DNA of 64,000 nt, taken from the IMG/VR virus record IMGVR_UViG_3300044997_001199, positions 62,001 to 126,000 of that record; one strand, 5' to 3'. This document shows, in pieces, positions 47,883 to 56,684 of the stretch. The notes under the pieces are model-generated. The model was not told the origin of the DNA and ran no database searches. It was given only the letters and a program-made list of their open reading frames with translations. The translations under genes were made by a program, and so were the position numbers. This stretch comes from a virus. How positions within the stretch are numbered: the first letter of the stretch is position 1; each line of letters opens with the position of its first letter.

Positions 47883-48112
47883 TCGACACTGATGCGATCG
47901 TTGTAGTTGTTGCCGCCCTGCTGCTGCCAAGCTTCACGCAATCGAGATTGATACTGAGTCTGATAACTTTCCAGAGCCATTCTCACTTGGTTGGTCAGAT
48001 AACCGTTGCCTGATCTTTGTGCAATGGACAGTTTTTTTTGCAATTCGTTGACCTTGGTAGTGAGTTCGTCCAAAGTCAATGATGAGATGTTGCCAATCAG
48101 CGGATGTTCCAT
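47879..48112 (-). CDS. Small helical conserved phage protein
   Basis: The 77-residue protein starts MEHPLIGNISSLTLDELTTK (ATG with GGTGATACC upstream) and has helical blocks LQKKLSIAQRSGNGYLTNQV and YQTQYQSRLREAWQQQ. I recall this M-x-(H/N)-PLIG-(N)-I-x-x-LT protein as conserved in T4-like marine phages. Role unknown; possibly a coiled-coil adaptor. Confidence 0.7.
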   Translation of the reverse strand: MEHPLIGNISSLTLDELTTKVNELQKKLSIAQRSGNGYLTNQVRMALESYQTQYQSRLREAWQQQGGNNYNDRISVE

Positions 48113-48139
48113 GGTATCACAAACGGTCAACGGTTACAA

Positions 48140-49645
48140 TCACGACCAAGGGCCCACACTGGTCACAGAGCCGGTGCCCAGCGGAGTGGTTTTGAAATAA
48201 CCATTGGCCAACACCGTGGCAGCACCTCCAGCAGCGGCACTGAACTGTACCTGTGGAATCAGTGTGGTGGAACCATTGGTTTTTACCAGTCCCTTGATCT
48301 TTACCGTGATATTTTGATCGGTCGCAGTGCTTGCCGCAGTGACTGCCAGGGCAGTCACTGCATTGCCATGGATGCGACTGACTGTACCCAAGAGATTTCC
48401 GCTGGTACTCGTGGATTCCACGGTGTACAGTATGCTATCCAGTGCACTGGACATTGCGAACAGAGTAGAAAGTGTTCTGCTGGTAGATCCTGCACTGCGC
48501 ACGATGACATATTGAGCTTCTATTTCGTACGTGGTATTTGCTGCCAGAGTCACCGTGGTCGGAGAAGAGAAAACCGATTGGGGCGACGTGTCATCAATCA
48601 GAGTGTTATCGATAGACTGCACGCGAATCATGTAGGATGGAATCACTCCACGCATGCCGGCCACCGGCGATGAATAGATAACAGTACCATCAAACTCCAT
48701 GGTTCCTGCCACTGTAGTGGACACATTTGATACCAGTGCTCCTGAAACAAACTGCAACGGCACTGTGCTTATTGTGGCACCGCCAGCAGCAGGCCTTAGG
48801 TACCCGACAACATTGCCGCCGGTGACATTGCCCGTGGCCGATATCAATCCTGCAGTAGTCAAGTTACCGCCGACGACATTGCCAACCGCAGTTACCCGGC
48901 CGCCAGTGACTATGTTGCCCCCAGTAACATTACCGGTCACAGTGGCCGATCCTCCGGAGATATTGCCTCCTGTTACTGTACCAGCAGCACTGACATTTCC
49001 TGTAGCAGTGATATCTTCCGCCTCCAGATCTGCGGAAACAAAGTTGGTCAGGCCACGGCTGAGGTCAAACAGGGTAATGGTACTACCACCATCATAGCTT
49101 CCAAATGCCAATTCATAGTAACCGGTTGACTCAAATGTTATGGTATTCTGTACCCCGGGCGTACCTGGACTAATACCCTGCACACCGTCTAGGCCTAGAC
49201 TGACTGCAGCTGGCAAGGTAATGTCATGAGCCACATTGGTTATGTTGATCTGTAGTTTGACATAACCATAGTTACCAGCGGTAGGAAAGTTGGTGAATGC
49301 TAGGGTAGTGGGAGCAGTGGTAGAAAACGTTTGGTAATGGCTGGTGGCATAATTAACTGTGGCAGTCAACGGTGACCCCGCAGGGACGATGGCTGTTCTG
49401 GGAGCAGCAAAATCACGTATGTGTGCTGCATAGATCAGGTTGTCATTCATGTTGTTGTCTAACGGCTGACCTATCAGTGCAGATTTCAACAACACCTGAT
49501 TTTGTAAATCACTTATTTCATCTTCGGCATATTGGAAATTTTGCTTGATATTGGTAAAATTGTCACGAAAACCCTGGCTGTTGTTGTCCTGCCCGGCCAC
49601 TGGGTAACTTCCGTCGATGTTGTTGGGGTTTATATTGCTTGACAT
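48140..49645 (-). CDS. Tail-fibre-type repeat protein
   Basis: The 501-residue protein has the N-terminal block GQDNNSQGFRDNFTNIKQNF with a helix after it, recalled as the attachment part of marine T4-like fibre proteins. Residues about 205-290 form short G-N-(V/I)-x-GG-N repeats (TGNVTGGNI, VGNVVGGNL), a beta-helix. The C-terminal 210 residues are a separate beta-rich domain (SIDNTLIDDTSPQSVFS, YFKTTPLGTGS). Likely a virion tail-fibre or baseplate appendage. AGGATCG before ATG; TAAATA box at 49692-49697. Confidence 0.82.
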   Translation of the reverse strand: MSSNINPNNIDGSYPVAGQDNNSQGFRDNFTNIKQNFQYAEDEISDLQNQVLLKSALIGQPLDNNMNDNLIYAAHIRDFAAPRTAIVPAGSPLTATVNYATSHYQTFSTTAPTTLAFTNFPTAGNYGYVKLQINITNVAHDITLPAAVSLGLDGVQGISPGTPGVQNTITFESTGYYELAFGSYDGGSTITLFDLSRGLTNFVSADLEAEDITATGNVSAAGTVTGGNISGGSATVTGNVTGGNIVTGGRVTAVGNVVGGNLTTAGLISATGNVTGGNVVGYLRPAAGGATISTVPLQFVSGALVSNVSTTVAGTMEFDGTVIYSSPVAGMRGVIPSYMIRVQSIDNTLIDDTSPQSVFSSPTTVTLAANTTYEIEAQYVIVRSAGSTSRTLSTLFAMSSALDSILYTVESTSTSGNLLGTVSRIHGNAVTALAVTAASTATDQNITVKIKGLVKTNGSTTLIPQVQFSAAAGGAATVLANGYFKTTPLGTGSVTSVGPWS

Positions 49646-49657
49646 GTGCGATCCTAT

Positions 49658-52600
49658 CTATGCCAAAATGTTGATCTTGGGGAATACAAGATATTTATCA
49701 TACTCGTCAGTGGGGTCGTACATATCCACTGGCTCGATAAATTGCAGGCTGTTGTGATCAAAGGTGGTCTCTAAAGTAATCACTGCGGTAGCAGCAATCA
49801 AGGGTTGCCAATTCACTCTGGACAATGTGCCCACTGGTTGCCCTGGATGGTACAACAGAGCACCAGCCGGGTACTTGGAGCCCTGGCTGGAAGTTACATA
49901 ATCATTGGCCACGGTCTGTAGATCCAGTTCCAACTCCAATATTCCGTCATTGAGTATGTGTATGGTGTAGATGGCCATGCGATTGTTGTCGTAGTTCACA
50001 GCCATGACACCGGTATCGTTAGACAATGCTAGTGGAGACGGTGCATTGGGCTGCTGAGACACACTGAATTTTTTCAAATTGATGGTCATGTCGCCCGATT
50101 CATTGGTCAGTAGCACCGGTGATCCGCCCGGAGTGGTACCAATTTGTATTTGATTGCCAGTGATTGACAGTATGTAATAGGCCCGACGGACGCCATCGGT
50201 ATTCAATGGAGGTATGCCACCAATGGTTTGGTCTGGGAACCAAACCTGATCGTCCACTGCGAGATCAGCTGTTGAGTCTACCACGATGGTATTCAAAATC
50301 GAAAACGTAGCAGTTCCAGTTACCGAGGCCACCGAATGAACATAGTAGACCTGGGTAGCACCGGAATTGGTCACTCTCGATATTCCACCAAATGTGGTTC
50401 CTGTGAACCATACCTTGTTGCCCGGTATCATGCCCAATGTGGAATCAGCGGTTATAGTGTCAGTGGCCGCGGCAGTTTCTATACAGATCGACTGGCTGCC
50501 ACCGGGCACCACTACCCCGTAATCATAACTGCCCGGAGTGACATCTGTGTCAGCGGAATCAAAACCGTTTTCATCATACCAGGTTATGTTTTCAATAAAA
50601 GCATCATTGGTGTTGGGAAATCTATCAAAAGATTCTTGTTTGACAAAGATTATTTTGCTGCCTTCGCGCAAAATAATCTTGGTGCCCGGGGGTGGTGTTT
50701 GCCCCGGAACTGCTATCCGGGTAAATCCATCCAGGCCGCCCAGTGAATTTATGTATTCAATGGTACGTCCGTTGACGTCAAACAGTGCCAGTTCGGTGCA
50801 CACATTGACTGTGCCTAACTCCGTAAACCCGGCGGTGTCAATTCGATCAAACGTGGTAAGATTCGGAGCAGGTGTCCAGGATTGAGCCCGGGAGTCCCAA
50901 TTCCGACTCATGCTTGAATCCAACACATATCGATCTACCTTGAAGTCTATGGTATTGAAACGCTGACCAAACTGTGTGTCTATGTAATAAGCGATCTGAC
51001 GACTGCGACCTGGGTTGGTATAACAAACGATCCAGGCCGGGGTAAATCCTAGAACCTGACCGTTCTCCTGACGACTGGTCATCCACAGCGGAAGTTTTTG
51101 TGAAATCTGTCCCACCACATCCACTACCTGATCACGCATGTTGATCAGACTGTTGGGATAAACAGAGTTGATTACTGTGCTGCCATCCCGTGGGTCTCGG
51201 ATGGCATAAGGCAAGGTCACTATTTTGCTCACGCTTCGACCCTGGTCGTTGACCAAATTGTCAATGACCGGACAGTAAACCACTTCATATATAATTTGTC
51301 CCTGACTGTCCACAGCACGAGCAGTCTGTATTGGACCAAGCACCAGATTTTTCCAATAGTGGTTGAGATCAAGACTCTGTACATAGGTCAACAGTTGTTC
51401 GGGTGCTAGACCCACTGCATGCTCATACTGCACACGTTGACTGACACCAAAATAGGGATCATCGGGACGATAGATATACTCAGGAACAAATATATCTGTA
51501 TCAGTCAACAAAGATTCCAACAGTGCTCGATCATTGTCCGGGGGCATAGCTACGATGTAGAGATTTTGATAGGGTTTGTTATAGGCTCTGACCACGCGCA
51601 CAGTGAAGGTTTTGAATGCACTGACCACTCGGCGCACGCCAGTCGATTGCATTATGACCCGGAGATCGGCCCCAGTGCCCACTCCGGTTACGGTAAATCC
51701 AGCGGTTCCGGTATAACCGGCACCTGGATTGGTCACGTTGATAGCCTGGATGACACCGCCCTGTACCGTCACGGTTGCGGCAGCCTGGATGGCCGCGGCA
51801 CCCACGGGCTCGCTGAAAGTTATGGATGGCGTACTGACATAGCCCTGACCGCCATCGATGACCTTCACTGCCGATACCTTGAATAACGGTTGAGATGTGT
51901 CTTCGGCATAGGCATTCACAGTGAATCTAAACGTGCTATCAACGGTGGTGGGCTCAAGACGAGTAATGGTGTCTTGAGCTGCTTCACCTTCTTCGTCGTA
52001 TTCGTTGTGGTCGTAATCTTCGTCGTATTCGTCGTGGTCGTAATCTTCGTCGTATTCGTCGTGGTCGTAATCTTCGTCCATATCGGATTCGCCAATGGCA
52101 TCTTTCTTGAGCAGTTTGCTGCGACCTGTGGATCCCATGGCGCCAATGGCGCGATCAAAAGTAGTGGCACCAAGATCCACACTGAACGTGTTGAATGTCA
52201 CGCGACCTGAAATTTCTCCTGTGGGCAGCAAGGTCAATCCCTGCGGCAATTCATTGAACGCACCACTAGCCAGTTCGTACACGAGATCACGACCACCACG
52301 ATTTTCTGCCTGTATGCGCAACAGACTGACCGATCCATTCTCCACTGCACCCAGGTCGGCATCAGTCTGCCAGATCACTTCGCGATCGATATTGCCCGCT
52401 ATGGTTAGAGAAAATGGGTAGAGTTGGCTGGCTGATATATCATTGGGCACACAGAACAAATATTGGTTGGCTCCAATGGTGCCATTGGTGAGATTGAACA
52501 CCGTACCCAAGAATGATTCAGAAATCTGGAATTGGGTGTCACCGACTATGCTGGACACATAGTAAGTCTGTCCCAGCGTGATGCCTCCAATCGACGTTCC

Positions 52601-53965
52601 TTCAAATCTCACCGCAGCACCTACGTATAAATCGGCACGGGTCGCAGTGTCACAGATAATAACATCGCCTGCGGCCTGCGTGGAACTACACACCACGCTT
52701 CGCGAGCGTACCTGTATAAAAAAACTATAGGTAGTTTCTGTGATCCCCACATCGGGGATAGTTCCATAGTACCACCCCGAATACGGATCCAGTTCCAGTC
52801 CCGGAGGAAACCCAAAACCCTGATTTACCGAAATCGCATATTCCACTTGTTCGGTGTCATAATCCTCTCCCACAAAGCGGTAGGCAAAATTATTTTCACT
52901 ACGTATTATACCAATGTTAGATGGTTCTGCATTGAGCAAAAAAGGTGCGCGATTGGGAGTTCGATCGGCTGTAACAAACGTGGTATCGGCCGTGATGTAA
53001 GTGTCGTCGGCTTTGAGATTGTCACGGTTGTACACATAGATGGTATAGGTTCTTAGATTTGAAGATTTTCCGTCGGTGATTTCTAGTATGAATTGATAAT
53101 TTTTACTGATAGCCGAAGAAATAAAATCGTATGGTTCGGTTTCCAGCGACGTAAGGTCATACCCAGGCGGTTTGTTTACATCCGGGAATGGTCGGATATA
53201 ACCATGAATGCGTCCAGTGCTTGACAATTTGAGACCCAATGGCAATTGTCCGCTGATCAATCGTATCAATACCTCATCGCCAAGATCGATTTCGGTATAT
53301 TCAATTTGTATTTCTACTTGATCGCCGTCGTAAAAAGTTCCGATGCTGCCAGCCGGTGTGATAAAATCAGGAACATCGTTACCGGTCACGGTCAAGGTAA
53401 AGGTTCGGTCGGCAATGCTGTCAATTACTACCACACCACGCACGGTGCGCTGAGTATAGGCACGAATGGTAAATTTACTGGTAATGTTTTGGCTGACCTC
53501 TAAAGGAACCCCCTGCACGAGGACCATAGGAGTTGGTACCCCTTCCATGAGACCGTTGCTGGCTATCTGGATTCCCTGCGGAAGAGTGCCGGCCTGGAGA
53601 CGATAAAACACTCCCGGGCCAAATCTGGCGGTCATAACACCGGTGGCATCAGTCAATGCCACCGGTCGCGATGCATCCAGTGAGGTGGCAACCGAAAATG
53701 TAGTAGAGCTGGGAACACTGAACACAAAGTAATTGGTATTTTCAATCAAGCCGCCAAAAGTTTCTCCAAAAAATCTCACTGTGAGTCCCGGCGTTACTTC
53801 CAGTGTGGTATCACAGGTTATGAGATTGTTGGTCAATGATGTGCCTGTGCAGTTGGCTGGTATGATCTGATACGGCACTGATACCGATAGTGTCTGTTTG
53901 AAAAACACTCCCTCGGGTATGATACCAAGGCTACCTGCAGGAGTTTGCCAAGTTAGTTGTGTCAT
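49658..53965 (-). CDS. Giant virion protein with Ig-like repeats
   Basis: The 1435-residue protein starts at the ATG MTQLTWQTPAGSLG (53965). It has at least four putative Ig/cadherin-like (He_PIG-type) modules marked by LPQGIQIASNGLMEG, LPLGLKLSSTGRIHG, FPPGLELDPYSGWYYG and LPQGLTLLPTGEISG. Between them lies an acidic region with a 9-residue tandem repeat (see repeat at 51991). Repeated segments such as VYYVHSVASVTG-like and FGGISRVT-like units alternate. It resembles long virion proteins of T4-like marine phages. Probably a tail-surface or baseplate protein binding host glycans. Confidence 0.8.
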   Translation of the reverse strand: MTQLTWQTPAGSLGIIPEGVFFKQTLSVSVPYQIIPANCTGTSLTNNLITCDTTLEVTPGLTVRFFGETFGGLIENTNYFVFSVPSSTTFSVATSLDASRPVALTDATGVMTARFGPGVFYRLQAGTLPQGIQIASNGLMEGVPTPMVLVQGVPLEVSQNITSKFTIRAYTQRTVRGVVVIDSIADRTFTLTVTGNDVPDFITPAGSIGTFYDGDQVEIQIEYTEIDLGDEVLIRLISGQLPLGLKLSSTGRIHGYIRPFPDVNKPPGYDLTSLETEPYDFISSAISKNYQFILEITDGKSSNLRTYTIYVYNRDNLKADDTYITADTTFVTADRTPNRAPFLLNAEPSNIGIIRSENNFAYRFVGEDYDTEQVEYAISVNQGFGFPPGLELDPYSGWYYGTIPDVGITETTYSFFIQVRSRSVVCSSTQAAGDVIICDTATRADLYVGAAVRFEGTSIGGITLGQTYYVSSIVGDTQFQISESFLGTVFNLTNGTIGANQYLFCVPNDISASQLYPFSLTIAGNIDREVIWQTDADLGAVENGSVSLLRIQAENRGGRDLVYELASGAFNELPQGLTLLPTGEISGRVTFNTFSVDLGATTFDRAIGAMGSTGRSKLLKKDAIGESDMDEDYDHDEYDEDYDHDEYDEDYDHNEYDEEGEAAQDTITRLEPTTVDSTFRFTVNAYAEDTSQPLFKVSAVKVIDGGQGYVSTPSITFSEPVGAAAIQAAATVTVQGGVIQAINVTNPGAGYTGTAGFTVTGVGTGADLRVIMQSTGVRRVVSAFKTFTVRVVRAYNKPYQNLYIVAMPPDNDRALLESLLTDTDIFVPEYIYRPDDPYFGVSQRVQYEHAVGLAPEQLLTYVQSLDLNHYWKNLVLGPIQTARAVDSQGQIIYEVVYCPVIDNLVNDQGRSVSKIVTLPYAIRDPRDGSTVINSVYPNSLINMRDQVVDVVGQISQKLPLWMTSRQENGQVLGFTPAWIVCYTNPGRSRQIAYYIDTQFGQRFNTIDFKVDRYVLDSSMSRNWDSRAQSWTPAPNLTTFDRIDTAGFTELGTVNVCTELALFDVNGRTIEYINSLGGLDGFTRIAVPGQTPPPGTKIILREGSKIIFVKQESFDRFPNTNDAFIENITWYDENGFDSADTDVTPGSYDYGVVVPGGSQSICIETAAATDTITADSTLGMIPGNKVWFTGTTFGGISRVTNSGATQVYYVHSVASVTGTATFSILNTIVVDSTADLAVDDQVWFPDQTIGGIPPLNTDGVRRAYYILSITGNQIQIGTTPGGSPVLLTNESGDMTINLKKFSVSQQPNAPSPLALSNDTGVMAVNYDNNRMAIYTIHILNDGILELELDLQTVANDYVTSSQGSKYPAGALLYHPGQPVGTLSRVNWQPLIAATAVITLETTFDHNSLQFIEPVDMYDPTDEYDKYLVFPKINILA
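49692..49697 (-). promoter_or_regulatory. Late-type GATAAATA box before fibre gene
   Basis: Minus-strand GATAAATATC inside the 3' end of the giant protein gene, 46 nt before the ATG at 49645. Confidence 0.4.
51991..52079 (-). repeat. 27-bp tandem repeat coding for an acidic 9-residue unit
   Basis: Three copies of a 27-bp unit code for EDYDHDEYD-type units (third copy with Asn for Asp), flanked by more acidic residues, inside the giant virion protein. The Asp/His content could bind metal ions. Confidence 0.8.
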
Positions 53966-53967
53966 GA

Positions 53968-56619
53968 TCAGACGTTGATCCAACCAGTTCCGGTCTTGAA
54001 GAGTCTCAGTCGGTCCGATGTGGTGTTAAAATAAAATGCACCATTTACTGTGACTTCTGGGTCGACCGAACTAGTGGGTATGACCATGTATGGCCCGGTT
54101 ACCAGTATCACTGCAGCAGTGATGTTTCCGGTGGCCGATACCTGGCCTGCTGTTCGTAGATTGCCACCCTGTATGTTGCCGGTGGCACTGAGAGAAGACA
54201 GGGTTCCCACCGAAGTGACATTGGGCTGTGCATCTGTGAGCAATGTCCCAGCGAGGTTGGTTGCATTGACATTTCCACCGGTGATGTTTCCTATAGCCGA
54301 CAACAACCCAGTGATTTGTAAATTACCGCCTGATATGTTGCCGATAGCAGTTATTGTTGCACCTGTTACCAGCTGCGTTGATATAACATTGGCACCAGTG
54401 ATGTTGCCTGTGGCTGTGACCAAACCACCGGTGACCAGGTTGGCACCAGTGATGTTGCCTGTGGCTGTGACCAAACCACCGGTGACCAGGTTGGCACCAG
54501 TGATGTTGCCTGTGGCTGACACAGTTAGGCCAGATATCAATGTGTTAGCAGTTATTGTATTGGCTGTGACCAAACCACCGGTGACCAGGTTGGCACCAGT
54601 GATGTTGCCTGTGGCTGTGACCAAACCACCGGTGACCACATTGGCACCAGTGATGTTGCCTGTGGCTGACACAGTTAGGGCAGATATCAATGTGTTAGCA
54701 GTTATTGTATTGGCTGTGACCAAACCACCGATGACCAGGTTGGCACCAGTGATGTTGCCTGTGGCTGACACAGTTAGGGCAGATATCAATGTGTTAGCAG
54801 TTATTGTATTGGCTGTGACACTGGTGTTGGCCACTACAGATTGTGATTCTACATTGCCCAGAGCTATGTTACCAAAGTTGTTTACGGTGATCTGATCGCC
54901 GATGACCGTGACTTCCAGTGCTGCGATCAATTTGTTTGTAGAATTTCTGTAACCAACAAATGCTTGTTTTTCGGTCGAATTGAAATAAAAGAGTTGATGT
55001 CCACGGTCTTTGAAATCATTACCGAGTAGAGCCGAGTTGTTGGCACCACGACCAATGGACGGTATTGAGTCGGTGACATGCAGGCTATCTAGGTTTAGAT
55101 AACCGTTGGTACCCGTGACACACAAACTGCCAGACAGTGTAGTTGTACCTGCGGAGAGATCTCCCGAAGTTGCAAGATTGCCACCAACCATTGTTCCGCT
55201 GACCGAAAGAGTGCCCGTGGAAAGTATATTGGCCCCTTGCAAATTGCCAGTAGCACTTACAATACCCGCAGCCAACAGGTTACCGGCGACAACGTTGGCC
55301 AGGGAAACAATGTTGCCTGGGATATTTGCAGCGCCCGATAATGTCAGATTACCGCCGGTGATATTGCCAGCGATCGACGCATAGCCCGATGCCAATACAT
55401 TACCGCCCGCACTGATATTGGCTGCAGCAGCAATGAGTCCACCTGTGCCAATGGATGCCGCGGTCACCGAACCTGCTGCACTGATCACACTGTTGCTAAA
55501 AATACCGGAATTGGCACTGATCAGTCCCTGGGTCAGGACATTTGATGCCAACAGGTTGCCAGACAATATCGCACCAGCAGCAATAACTTGATTTCCTGCC
55601 GAAACATTGCCAGTGACACTGACCAGCGCCGCAGTGACCTGTGTGTTGGCATTGACATTGTTGGCTGCGATATTACCATCCACTAGGTTGGCTGTGATAT
55701 TGCTTCCTGAGATATCGCCAGAGAATACTCCGGTCACAGCCGACACTGTGCCCACTGAAACAAGATTGCCGCCGCTCACTGTTCCGGTTACTGACACTGA
55801 CGAAGCAACTGCGACATTGTTAGCCGATATGTTTCCTGTACCGCCCAGGGCATTGCTTACCGTGAGATTTTCCAGTATGCCAACACTGCGTAGGCCACTG
55901 TTTAGCACATTGGCACTGAGCGTGGTTCCGGTGAGCAATGCAGCATTGCTGCTGACTGAAATGCCTGTGAGCAAAGATCCATTGCCCACAAAGAAAGACC
56001 CAGCGACATTGCCGCTGGCCGAAACATTGCCCATTAGGCCGATGTTGCCTGTCAATGACATGTTGTCTGCAGATATATCGCCAGCGGCATCAATGTCTCC
56101 GCTGCTGTTTAAATTTTGTGCAGAAATATTTCCCGAACTTGAAACCGTTCCTGCAGTGAGAATGTTACCACCAGTGACGTTGCCGGACACAGAAAGGTTG
56201 GCTAAGGTTCCAACTGCAGTGAGCGTGGAAGTGGTGACATTGGCACTGAGCGTGTTCCCAGTCAACTGTCCTGCTGGGGACTGCGATGTTATGCCAGTCA
56301 GTGCACTGCCGTTGCCGATAAACAGTCCCGATGCCGTGATATTACCGGTGGCCGATATTGCAGAATTTGCGATCAAGGTCCCGGCCACCGTGGCTCCTGT
56401 GCTGGAAACTATCACCACATTGGAAACTCCGGTGCTGCTTATAGTCACTATGGAATCTTGTACTATCTGTATGTTGGAAGTACCATTGGCTATACCGGCC
56501 ACACCACCGATGTTGTAAAGTTCGCCAAAATTGTCGTTCACTATAGTGAACGCGGTCCTCAACGGATCACCGGTACCGTCGTTGGCCGCATTGCCTATGT
56601 CTATAAATTGCTGTGGCAT
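53968..56619 (-). CDS. Tail-fibre-type beta-helix repeat protein
   Basis: The 883-residue protein starts MPQQFIDIGNAANDGTGDPL; this GNAANDGTGD...R-x-AF-x-x-VN-x-NFGELY block is recalled from marine phage fibres. Most of the rest is repeats of the form S-A-T-G-N-I-T-G-A-N-(L/V), about 17 residues each, with a non-repeat insert near 500-580 (RGANNSALLGNDFKDRGHQL). The C-terminal domain has FYFNTTSDRLRLFKTGTGW. A GGTAAATA box is 17 nt upstream of the ATG. It likely forms an elongated trimeric fibre shaft. Confidence 0.85.
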   Translation of the reverse strand: MPQQFIDIGNAANDGTGDPLRTAFTIVNDNFGELYNIGGVAGIANGTSNIQIVQDSIVTISSTGVSNVVIVSSTGATVAGTLIANSAISATGNITASGLFIGNGSALTGITSQSPAGQLTGNTLSANVTTSTLTAVGTLANLSVSGNVTGGNILTAGTVSSSGNISAQNLNSSGDIDAAGDISADNMSLTGNIGLMGNVSASGNVAGSFFVGNGSLLTGISVSSNAALLTGTTLSANVLNSGLRSVGILENLTVSNALGGTGNISANNVAVASSVSVTGTVSGGNLVSVGTVSAVTGVFSGDISGSNITANLVDGNIAANNVNANTQVTAALVSVTGNVSAGNQVIAAGAILSGNLLASNVLTQGLISANSGIFSNSVISAAGSVTAASIGTGGLIAAAANISAGGNVLASGYASIAGNITGGNLTLSGAANIPGNIVSLANVVAGNLLAAGIVSATGNLQGANILSTGTLSVSGTMVGGNLATSGDLSAGTTTLSGSLCVTGTNGYLNLDSLHVTDSIPSIGRGANNSALLGNDFKDRGHQLFYFNSTEKQAFVGYRNSTNKLIAALEVTVIGDQITVNNFGNIALGNVESQSVVANTSVTANTITANTLISALTVSATGNITGANLVIGGLVTANTITANTLISALTVSATGNITGANVVTGGLVTATGNITGANLVTGGLVTANTITANTLISGLTVSATGNITGANLVTGGLVTATGNITGANLVTGGLVTATGNITGANVISTQLVTGATITAIGNISGGNLQITGLLSAIGNITGGNVNATNLAGTLLTDAQPNVTSVGTLSSLSATGNIQGGNLRTAGQVSATGNITAAVILVTGPYMVIPTSSVDPEVTVNGAFYFNTTSDRLRLFKTGTGWINV
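54419..54830 (-). repeat. Modular 51-bp and 99-bp tandem repeats in fibre gene
   Basis: The word accaaaccacc recurs at 54419, 54470, 54569, 54620 and 54719, and the same unit boundary recurs at about 54818: offsets 51, 99, 51, 99, 99. The units code for 17 and 33 residues of the TGNITGAN shaft, are nearly identical in DNA, and so are recent and likely to change in number by recombination. Confidence 0.85.
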
Positions 56620-56636
56620 AATGTTGTCCTATCATC

Positions 56637-56667
56637 TATTTACCAAAATGACCAGGTTCGGTAAATA
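56637..56667. promoter_or_regulatory. Back-to-back GGTAAATA late-type promoters between fibre operons
   Basis: TATTTACC at 56637-56644 and GGTAAATA at 56660-56667 form a perfect 8-bp inverted repeat, giving one GGTAAATA box per strand. Each lies 17 nt from its ATG (56619 minus, 56685 plus), and each leader holds a ribosome site. Confidence 0.65.
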
Positions 56668-56684
56668 CGCAGCAGGAGCAAAAC

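Noticed and set aside
54419-54830. Regular repeats considered as a CRISPR array
   Set aside because: Repeats are in frame in a fibre gene, spacers are themselves repeats, and no cas gene is present.
54050-56518. Long plus-strand open frames opposite the fibre gene
   Set aside because: Produced by the repeat structure of the minus-strand fibre; they consist of Pro/Val repeats complementary to GN-type repeats.
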